Below are positions 12,913 through 18,597 of a DNA stretch of 18,597 nucleotides, one piece after another. This DNA is from Limiplasma sp964504385 (GTDB taxonomy: Bacteria; Bacillota; Clostridia; Christensenellales; Aristaeellaceae), in the NCBI GenBank assembly GCA_964504385.1, contig CAZDEF010000050.1:1-18597 (forward strand). The letters run 5' to 3'. Every line of letters starts with the position of its first letter. Position 1 is the first letter of the stretch. Under the pieces are notes generated by a model. It did not search any database. It saw nothing but the letters and a program-made list of their open reading frames with translations, and was not told the origin of the DNA. Position numbers and translations under genes: made by a program.

Positions 12913-14265
12913 TCACTTCCGGCTGAGGGTGACCAGCACCGTTGCGGGCGTGGTCAGGAAGCTCACACCCTCCATGGATCCGCCCTCGATGCGGATCTCT
13001 ACCGGCAGCTCGTATTCTCCCTCCTCCAGATCGGTCACGTCCACATAGGCGGTCACGTTGGCTGCGCGCAGGCTTTCCAGCAGCAGCTGGGGCCCGGTCA
13101 GCACGGCGGACAGGGTCTTGCAGTCCAGCCCTGCGTTCAGGCCGCTGCCGGTGCCGCGGGCAAACAGCTTCACGCTGTCAAAGGTGCGGGAGATCACGAC
13201 CGGTTCGATCTCCACGCTCACGGTAACGGTCTCGCTGCTCATGTATTCCAGCTCGGACGGCTTGCGCACGCGCACGTTCTGTGTGAAGGATTCCGTTGCG
13301 CCGCTCACATCCACCGCGCTGTCGATGAACAGCTGCTCCACGGTGCTCAGCGCGTCCTCCTCACCTGCGGCGCGGAGCGCGGCCGGGGAAATGGACACGT
13401 TTCCTACGCGATAGCCATGGGCCGGTTCACCGCTGACCAGATTGGCGGCAGAGAGCGGGATATCGCGCATGGGGTAGAGGGTCTGCTCCAGCGTGATGGT
13501 GCGCAGCAGCACGCCCGCGCTGCTCACCTCGATCAGGTCGCTCTGCACGTCATTGCCTTCGCGGTCCACAAAGCGCATGGGCAGGGCGGTGCGCAGCTCA
13601 CCCGCGCGGGCCGACAGCATGGAAGCGTCAAAGTCCACATACACGCGGGCGATCTGATCCACAATGGTGCGCGGGCCGCTCACGGCCACCACCGACGGAT
13701 CGCGCGAGAACGTGCCGCCGTAGAACCCGTCCGGGTATTCGCCGGTCACGTTCACAGAGACGGGCACGCGGTAGTTGGTCACATATTCATCCACCACCAG
13801 CGTAACGGTGGCGGGGCTGATATCCACCACGCTGCCGTAGGTGTTGGTGGTCGTGGTGGAGATTTTCAGCGTCTGCTCGCCCGGCTCGGTGATGCGGGTG
13901 AGGTCGATGCGGGGATTGTAGTAGGAGTAGGTAACGTTCATGTACTCCTTCTGGGGCACCTCCACGCGCATGCGCACGTTCAGGCTCTCGCTTTCCAGCC
14001 CGCTGAGCACGATCAGGCCGCTGTTGCGGCGCAGGCTGTCCGCGCCGCTCACGCTCAGGGGCACGTCGGTAAAGGTGCGCTCGCGGGTCAGCGTGGCGTC
14101 CTGGCTGATAAGGCCCGCCCACAGGCACAGCGCCAGAAACAGCGCCAGCAGCTTCCACGGCCAGTTGTGGCAGAGCATGCGCACCAGCCGGGAAGGCGAC
14201 TTGCACAGCGCTTCCAGCACTTGCCGCGTTTCGGGGCGCGGGGTCTTGTTGGGCTCGGTGTTCAT
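12913..14265 (-). CDS. cdaR: CdaR (YbbR-domain) regulator of diadenylate cyclase
   Basis: The protein has 450 aa. ATG at 14265 is chosen because AAGGAGGT sits six bases upstream; longer frames upstream are not supported. An N-terminal cytoplasmic stretch is followed by one transmembrane helix (about 36-54, PWKLLALFLALCLWAGLIS). A large extracellular part holds repeated YbbR beta domains, recognisable by VTVSGP/VTGxxL-like turns such as VVAVSGPRTIVDQI and LSAVLTGPQLLLESL. In Firmicutes CdaR binds and modulates CdaA, the c-di-AMP synthase. Its ATGA start overlaps the cdaA stop, as in other Firmicutes. Length is near that of Bacillus CdaR (about 480). Confidence 0.92.
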   Translation of the reverse strand: MNTEPNKTPRPETRQVLEALCKSPSRLVRMLCHNWPWKLLALFLALCLWAGLISQDATLTRERTFTDVPLSVSGADSLRRNSGLIVLSGLESESLNVRMRVEVPQKEYMNVTYSYYNPRIDLTRITEPGEQTLKISTTTTNTYGSVVDISPATVTLVVDEYVTNYRVPVSVNVTGEYPDGFYGGTFSRDPSVVAVSGPRTIVDQIARVYVDFDASMLSARAGELRTALPMRFVDREGNDVQSDLIEVSSAGVLLRTITLEQTLYPMRDIPLSAANLVSGEPAHGYRVGNVSISPAALRAAGEEDALSTVEQLFIDSAVDVSGATESFTQNVRVRKPSELEYMSSETVTVSVEIEPVVISRTFDSVKLFARGTGSGLNAGLDCKTLSAVLTGPQLLLESLRAANVTAYVDVTDLEEGEYELPVEIRIEGGSMEGVSFLTTPATVLVTLSRK

Positions 14266-15119
14266 GCGGCACCTCCTTTGCGCCACTTGGCCTTCTCCAT
14301 CAGCGTGGCCCACAGGCTGGTCTCCTTCTGCTGGTACAGCGAACCGAGCACCTCTTCCAGCGCGGCGCGGTCGAGGTGGCGGGTCAGCTTGCCGCTGCGC
14401 GCCATGGAGATGGTGCCCGTCTCCTCGCTCACAATCAGGGAAATGGCGTCCGTGGTCTCGGTAATGCCGATGGCGGCGCGGTGCCGGGTGCCCAGCTCGC
14501 GGCTGATGCCCTTGCCCTCGCTCAGGGACAGGATGCACGCTGCGGCCATGATGCGGCTGCCGCGGATGACCACTGCGCCGTCATGCAAAGGGGTGTTGGG
14601 CTCGAAGATGTTTTCCAGCAGGGCGGCGGAGATGTGGGAGTGCAGCGTGGTGCCGGTCTCGATAACGTCCTTGAGGCCGATGCGCTGCTCGATGACGATC
14701 AGCGCGCCCACGCGGCGGCGGCTGAGCGTGAGCAGGCACTGGGTGATCTCGCGCACGATGTTCTCGCTCTCCTCCATGTCCTCGGTCACGGAGGTTTTGT
14801 GGATCGCTCCCCGGCCCAGCTGCTCCAGCGCCTTGCGCAGCTCCGGCTGGAAGAGGATCACCAGCACGACTGCGCCGTTGTTGACCACATTGAGCAACAC
14901 CCAGTTCAGCGCCGTCAGGCCCAGCAGGTCGCTCACCCACGAGGCCAGCACCAGCGTGACCAGTCCCTTGAGCACGGCGCTGGCGCGCGTCTCCCGCGTG
15001 AGCATGAGCAGCTCATACAATAAAAAGGCGACGATGAGGATATCCAGAATATCTGCAATGGTGGGGCGGTTAAAGATGTTCCACAGCATCGTTCGAAGCT
15101 GCGCCCACAGGCTCTGCAT
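14262..15119 (-). CDS. cdaA: Diadenylate cyclase CdaA
   Basis: The protein has 285 aa. ATG at 15119 is preferred for GGGAGGA eight bases upstream and because family homology begins there. Three N-terminal transmembrane segments (about 23-40, 48-66 and 72-90) anchor a cytoplasmic DAC domain. The catalytic motifs DGA (180-182, in LHDGAVVI) and RHR (212-214, in TRHRAAIG) are intact. It condenses two ATP to c-di-AMP, an essential second messenger for osmotic and cell-wall balance in Firmicutes. It leads an operon with cdaR. The usual third gene, glmM, is not present downstream; a membrane protein takes its place. Confidence 0.95.
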   Translation of the reverse strand: MQSLWAQLRTMLWNIFNRPTIADILDILIVAFLLYELLMLTRETRASAVLKGLVTLVLASWVSDLLGLTALNWVLLNVVNNGAVVLVILFQPELRKALEQLGRGAIHKTSVTEDMEESENIVREITQCLLTLSRRRVGALIVIEQRIGLKDVIETGTTLHSHISAALLENIFEPNTPLHDGAVVIRGSRIMAAACILSLSEGKGISRELGTRHRAAIGITETTDAISLIVSEETGTISMARSGKLTRHLDRAALEEVLGSLYQQKETSLWATLMEKAKWRKGGAA

Positions 15120-15164
15120 GCGTATTGTCCTCCCGTCTGTCAATGGTGATGAGCATCCACTTTT

Positions 15165-15193
15165 ATTATACATCAGGAAAAGGGAGTAGGAAA
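15165..15193 (-). promoter_or_regulatory. Probable promoter of the cdaA operon
   Basis: A consensus TATAAT (15165-15170, minus strand) lies 45 bp upstream of the cdaA start. The hexamer 17 bp further upstream is only TTTCCT, so the -35 is weak and an activator may help. Confidence 0.6.
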
Positions 15194-15223
15194 GCCCCAA
15201 CGCGGTGTTTTTTGGCGTGCAAA

Positions 15224-15291
15224 TGTGCGAAAATCAAGCAGGATCGGCACATTCGCCGCCACGTTTTTACATTTTCGCACAGGCGGCGAAT
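15224..15291. repeat. Two interleaved perfect inverted repeats between cdaA and radC
   Basis: TGTGCGAAAAT (15224-15234) is repeated inverted at 15271-15281. ATTCGCCGCC (15251-15260) is repeated inverted at 15282-15291. The arms interleave in the order A, B, A', B'. The last arm ends at the first base of the radC -35 box. The set lies between the two divergent promoters. Confidence 0.85.
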
Positions 15292-15319
15292 TGTACCGCC
15301 GCATGGTTTGTGCTATACT
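15291..15319 (+). promoter_or_regulatory. Sigma-A promoter of radC-ydcF-rsmG
   Basis: TTGTAC (15291-15296) and TATACT (15314-15319) are 17 bp apart, about 33 bp upstream of the radC start. Confidence 0.8.
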
Positions 15320-15351
15320 GGAGCCATCCCACCGCGAAGGAGGCGTGCGGC

Positions 15352-16146
15352 GTGAGCGAAGAACACGCGGGGCACAGGCAGCGCATGCGCCAGAAGTACC
15401 TGGAGCAGGGGCTGGCCGGGTTTCAGCCGCATGAGGTGCTGGAGCTGATCCTGTTCTATGCAATTCCCCAGCGCAATGTCAACCCGCTGGCGCACCGGCT
15501 GATCCGGCACTTCGGCTCCCTGCACGCAGTGCTGGAGGCGAGCGTGGAGGATCTGCAGGCGGTAGAGGGCATGGGCGAATACGCGGCCACGCTGCTGAGC
15601 CTGTTCGCGCCCGTGGCGCGCAAGCTGAGCGCCAGCCGCGAGGGCGAACGCGCGAAGCTGGCCAATCTGGGCGATGTGAAGCGCCACTGTCTGCATCTGC
15701 TGGACGGGCTGAAGCTGGAGCGCTTTTATGTGGTGTGTCTGGACGCGCAGGCGCGCGTGATCCGCGATGCGCTCATCGCCAGCGGCACCACGGACGAGGT
15801 GCAGGTGTATCCCCGCATCGTAGCGCAGACCGTGCTGCAAAGCAACGCCCATTCCGTGGTGCTCTGCCACAACCACCCGGGCGGGAACGAAGTGCCATCG
15901 CAGGCGGATGTGGATATGACGCAGGAGCTGATCACCATGCTCAGCTCCATGGGCGTGCCGGTGGCGGATCACATCGTGGTGGCCGACGGCCGGGCTCTGA
16001 GCATGAGCCAGTACGGGCTGATCCTGCATGAGCGAAGCGCGGGCGGCATCGTCACCCGCGTGGCAGAAGTTCATGGAAAAGTGCATCCACGCGCACGGCA
16101 GGATGCACAGGCGATGGAATACACAGAGGACATGGGAGCAGAATGA
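15352..16146 (+). CDS. radC: RadC/UPF0758 JAB-domain protein
   Basis: The protein has 264 aa. GTG at 15352 follows AAGGAGG at eight bases; the longer frame to 15205 lies upstream of the promoter and is rejected. An N-terminal helix-hairpin-helix region (about 25-95, with VEGMGEYAATLL) precedes a JAMM/MPN metalloprotease-like domain. The metal motif HNHP with S-x2-D is intact (His173, His175, Ser183, Asp186). The family was once linked to DNA repair, but its true role is unresolved. The C-terminus extends about 30 residues beyond the usual RadC end, with a mixed-charge tail. It starts an operon and overlaps ydcF by 4 nt. Confidence 0.93.
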   Translation: MSEEHAGHRQRMRQKYLEQGLAGFQPHEVLELILFYAIPQRNVNPLAHRLIRHFGSLHAVLEASVEDLQAVEGMGEYAATLLSLFAPVARKLSASREGERAKLANLGDVKRHCLHLLDGLKLERFYVVCLDAQARVIRDALIASGTTDEVQVYPRIVAQTVLQSNAHSVVLCHNHPGGNEVPSQADVDMTQELITMLSSMGVPVADHIVVADGRALSMSQYGLILHERSAGGIVTRVAEVHGKVHPRARQDAQAMEYTEDMGAE

Positions 16147-16754
16147 AGAAAACCATTTGGAAACGCGCCGCGCGCGTGCTGGGGCTGCTGGCGCTGGCCG
16201 GGCTTGCGTGCTATGCGGCGCTGATCGCACTGGTGTGTTACTGGGAGGAAAATGTGCCGCGATCCACAGAATACGACAGCATCATCGTGCTGGGCGCGCA
16301 GGTGCTGCCCACGGGCGAGCCGTCCGTGCAGCTGCAGTGGCGGCTGGACAAGGCATTGGAATGCTATGAGCAAACCCCCTGCTACATGGTGGTGTGCGGC
16401 GGGCAGGGGGTCAACGAGCCGGAGCCGGAGGGCGACGTGATGCGCCGGGTGCTGCTGGCGCAGGGGCTGCCGCCGGAGCATGTCATCAGCGATCCGGAAA
16501 GCGCCGACACCAAGCAGAACATCCGCAACGCGTGGAGCGTTCTGCAGGCGCTGGGCTGCAAAAAGCCGCTCATCGTCACCAGCGACTATCACCTGCCGCG
16601 CGCCATGGCCATCGCGCGGGACAATGGGCTGGACCCCCTGGGAGCAGGCAGCCCCTGCAAACCGGGGCTGTCCTACTGGCTGAAAAATCATATGCGCGAG
16701 GCACTGGCATGGGTGAAATACTGGGGAATCAAATATCTGAAGCTGCCGCTGTGA
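16143..16754 (+). CDS. YdcF/SanA-like DUF218 membrane-anchored protein
   Basis: The protein has 203 aa. ATG at 16143 overlaps the radC stop (ATGA). One N-terminal transmembrane helix (about 10-32) leads into a DUF218 domain: SIIVLGAQV (46-54), MVVCGGQG (82-89), DTKQNIRNAW (122-131) and VTSDYHLPRA (145-154). Relatives include E. coli SanA, ElyC and YdcF, tied to envelope integrity; the chemistry is unknown. The domain would face the outside if the helix acts as a signal anchor. It is translated with rsmG through a 4-nt overlap. Confidence 0.9.
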   Translation: MKKTIWKRAARVLGLLALAGLACYAALIALVCYWEENVPRSTEYDSIIVLGAQVLPTGEPSVQLQWRLDKALECYEQTPCYMVVCGGQGVNEPEPEGDVMRRVLLAQGLPPEHVISDPESADTKQNIRNAWSVLQALGCKKPLIVTSDYHLPRAMAIARDNGLDPLGAGSPCKPGLSYWLKNHMREALAWVKYWGIKYLKLPL

Positions 16755-17479
16755 AGCGGATGGAGGAGGCCGTGGCGCAGCTGCGCATTTCCTGCGACGG
16801 GCGCACGGCGCAGCGCATGGTGCGCTATCATCAGCTGCTTGCGGACTGGAACACCCGCATGAACCTGACCGGCGACACGGACTTTGAGACCTCCATCGAC
16901 CGGCATTACACCGATTCGCTGGCTCCTCTGCGCGAGGCGGCGCTGTTTCCCGCAGGGGCCAGCCTGATCGACGTGGGCTCCGGCGCAGGCTTCCCGGGGC
17001 TGCCGCTGGCCATTGCGCGGCCGGATCTTCAGGTGACGCTGCTGGATTCGCTGATGAAGCGCATCGCCTTTCTGCAGGCCGTGGTGGATGATCTGCAGCT
17101 GCCGAACGTGCAGCTGGTGCACAGCCGCGCCGAGGACGGCGGCAAAGCGCCCGAATGGCGCGAGCGGTACGACATCGCCGTGGCGCGCGCCGTGGCGCCG
17201 CTGCCCGTGCTGTGCGAGCTGCTGCTGCCCTTCGTGCGCGTAGGCGGCAGAATGATCTGCTACAAGGGGCCGTCCGCCGCAGAGGAGCTGGAAGCGGGCG
17301 CAAAGGCCGCGCGCATGCTGGGCGGCGGGCCGATGGCGCGCATCGCCGTGCCGCTGCCCGCGCAGCCGGAATGGCAGCATTGTCTGCTCACCTGCGAAAA
17401 AAAGGTGAAAACCGTTCGACAGTATCCACGAAAAGCCGGCACCCCCAGCCGTTCTCCGCTGGGCGCATCCGGGCAATAA
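16751..17479 (+). CDS. rsmG: 16S rRNA m7G527 methyltransferase RsmG (GidB)
   Basis: The protein has 242 aa from GTG 16751, which overlaps the ydcF stop (GTGA). An in-frame ATG at 16760 is an alternative, and neither has a strong ribosome site. The protein carries the RsmG signature: WNTRMNLTG, then RHYTDSL, then SAM motif I DVGSGAGFPGLPLAI (74-88), then SLMKRIAFLQ and VARAVAPLPVL. It ends in the typical RQYPRKAGTPSR tail. It methylates N7 of G527 in 16S rRNA; loss gives low-level streptomycin resistance. An rsmG-noc order is common in Firmicutes and matches what follows. Confidence 0.95.
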   Translation: MKRMEEAVAQLRISCDGRTAQRMVRYHQLLADWNTRMNLTGDTDFETSIDRHYTDSLAPLREAALFPAGASLIDVGSGAGFPGLPLAIARPDLQVTLLDSLMKRIAFLQAVVDDLQLPNVQLVHSRAEDGGKAPEWRERYDIAVARAVAPLPVLCELLLPFVRVGGRMICYKGPSAAEELEAGAKAARMLGGGPMARIAVPLPAQPEWQHCLLTCEKKVKTVRQYPRKAGTPSRSPLGASGQ

Positions 17480-17521
17480 GTCGCATCCGCCCGTTTCCTG
17501 TCGCATTGCAGGGAACGAATG

Positions 17522-17554
17522 GGCCGCTTCCATGCAGGAGGCGGTCTGTTTTTT
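17522..17554 (+). terminator. Intrinsic terminator after rsmG
   Basis: A 10-bp stem (17522-17531 with 17537-17546, two G-T pairs), loop ATGCA, is followed by TG and six T (17549-17554). It ends the radC-ydcF-rsmG transcript and implies a separate start for the next gene. Confidence 0.78.
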
Positions 17555-17672
17555 ATGGAAACAGGTAGGCAGGGCGCGCCCGCTGCCGTTCTCCGGTTAC
17601 GGGGGAGGGCCGGAGGGCGGCATGGGCGCGTCTGAACAGCGATTCTGCTTCATAGATAAGGAGGCCGGGCGT

Positions 17673-18428
17673 ATGCAGTCGGCGGCCAGTCAGGTACAGT
17701 GGTTGGATTTGGAGGAGATCAGGCCGATGGAGGCGGACAGCACGGATGGATCACCCGACGGCGCGGTCTGCGTGGAGCGCTTGCCGGACGGCGGCTTCCG
17801 CCTGACGGCCGGCAGCGCCACGCTGCGCCGCATGCGCGAGACGGGGCAGTGCTGTGTGGATGCGCAGGTGTATGCGCCGGAGCAGCTGGAACGGCGCATT
17901 TCGAAGCTGCTGGATCAGCTGGTGCGCGGCAGCATTCACTATCTGGACGAGGCAGCGGCCTATCGTACCCTGCTGCACGACAGCGGCTGGACGGCGCAGC
18001 GGCTGGCAGAGCGCATTGGCCGCACGCCCGCCACGCTCAGCCGCAAGCTGCGCCTGCTGGAGCTGGACGGGCAGGTCGCCAAGGGGCTGCGCGAAAACGG
18101 GCTATGCGAGCGCTACGCGCAGGCGCTTCTGCGTGTGCCGGGGCAGCAGGGGCGGCTGCGCGTACTGCGCCATGTGACCGAGGGGGGATTGAGCGTGAAG
18201 GAGACGGAACAGCTGATCGACGATGTGCTTTCACGCATGCCCGTGCCCATGACCGGCGGGCGGCGGATGAAGCCGCTGATGCGGGACTATCGTTTATATG
18301 TCAACGCCATCTGCGGCATTGTAGAGCAGATGGGCGACGCTGGTTTGGACGGGCAGATGCGGGTGACGGTGGGCAAGCATGTGGCTGAGGTACGGGTGGT
18401 GATCCCGATCTTTAAGGGGGGAAGGTGA
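17673..18428 (+). CDS. ParB/Noc-like DNA-binding protein with degenerate CTP motif
   Basis: The protein has 251 aa. ATG at 17673 is chosen for AAGGAGG eight bases upstream; the longer frame begins inside the rsmG terminator. Its position after rsmG and its domain order identify a ParB/Noc relative. The N-terminal domain is poorly conserved (about 8-68, VQWLDLEEIRP then GGFRLTAGSATLRRMRETGQ). A ParB helix-turn-helix is clear (about 90-135, YLDEAAAYRTLL then WTAQRLAERIGRTPATLSRKLRLLEL), and a C-terminal part may dimerise. Where ParB and Noc have GERRxRA for CTP binding, this protein reads GSATLRRM. The LnPiEEA region is preserved only as YLDEAAAY. It may bind a palindromic site like Noc but work without a CTP clamp (inference). 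No parA/soj partner is visible before the window ends. Confidence 0.82.
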   Translation: MQSAASQVQWLDLEEIRPMEADSTDGSPDGAVCVERLPDGGFRLTAGSATLRRMRETGQCCVDAQVYAPEQLERRISKLLDQLVRGSIHYLDEAAAYRTLLHDSGWTAQRLAERIGRTPATLSRKLRLLELDGQVAKGLRENGLCERYAQALLRVPGQQGRLRVLRHVTEGGLSVKETEQLIDDVLSRMPVPMTGGRRMKPLMRDYRLYVNAICGIVEQMGDAGLDGQMRVTVGKHVAEVRVVIPIFKGGR

Positions 18429-18597
18429 GCTGTTGCGGGGGATGGGGGGCGCGCTGCCCACCATCAGCGCGCTGCGCATGCTATGGAAAAAGTGGCATGC
18501 TGCGGCATGATTGACGCTTCCCTACAGCAATTTGTTACGCGGAACAGGAATGCCTCCGGCGGCCAAGGAGATCAGGGGGAACGTCGAGGTTCCCCGC
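18429..18597. other. Non-coding end of window with a GC hairpin
   Basis: No gene is recognised here. GGGGAAC (18576-18582) and GTTCCCC (18589-18595) form a hairpin at the very end, perhaps part of a terminator or of a short dispersed repeat. A GCATGC inverted pair lies near 18475-18505. Confidence 0.5.

Noticed and set aside
12700..15189. An 829-codon open frame on the plus strand opposite cdaA, cdaR and the membrane-protein gene
   Set aside because: It is antisense to three well-supported genes. GC-rich codon structure keeps the opposite frame open; composition is low-complexity (His/Gln/Ala-rich) with no family features.

Overview
The window looks like a Firmicutes chromosome, probably a gut Clostridia lineage with a fairly GC-rich core. 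It divides into a mosaic of integrative and conjugative element (ICE) remnants (about 1-8740), a tRNA operon (8806-9555) and a GC-rich block of ordinary chromosomal genes (about 9600-18597). The taxonomic reading rests on gene content: CdaA/CdaR c-di-AMP genes, an rsmG-noc-like order, and Tn1549-like ICE modules with PcfB, VirD4, TnpW and a DUF4368-type large serine recombinase. I cannot name a species.

ICE region. From the left edge there is the 3' end of a SpaA/Cna_B surface protein gene. Next comes an AlbA_2/HATPase regulator-like gene with its own promoter and terminator, then pcfB and a virD4 coupling-protein gene. virD4 is cut off just after its Walker A region. A 5' fragment of one large serine recombinase follows directly and is itself cut after the catalytic domain. 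It runs head-on into a 3'-truncated Rrf2-family gene. An AT-rich regulatory stretch follows (XRE regulator, possible coding remnants, several hairpins). The region closes with a compact module: a sigma-70 region-4-like protein, an apparently structured RNA of about 260 nt, a TnpW-like small protein, and an intact 569-aa large serine recombinase. That recombinase ends next to the terminator of the tRNA operon, so the chromosomal edge of the element probably lies near 8733-8765.

tRNA operon. Seven tRNAs are encoded on the minus strand, transcribed in the order Pro-Glu-Ile2(CAT)-Asp-Thr-Tyr-Leu. They share one consensus promoter (TTGACA, 17 bp, TATAAT) and a strong hairpin terminator.

Chromosomal block. 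Genes cdaA, cdaR, a novel-looking membrane protein, rsmF and an aldo/keto reductase lie on the minus strand, closely spaced or overlapping, as one likely operon. The divergent plus-strand set is radC, a ydcF-like gene and rsmG, joined by 4-nt overlaps and read from a good sigma-A promoter. After a terminator comes a ParB/Noc-like gene whose N-terminal CTP-binding signature is degenerate. The main candidates for something undescribed are the structured RNA at 6456-6715, the paired inverted-repeat operator at the recombinase promoter, the interleaved inverted repeats between cdaA and radC, the uncharacterised membrane gene in the cdaA-cdaR operon, and the atypical ParB-like protein.
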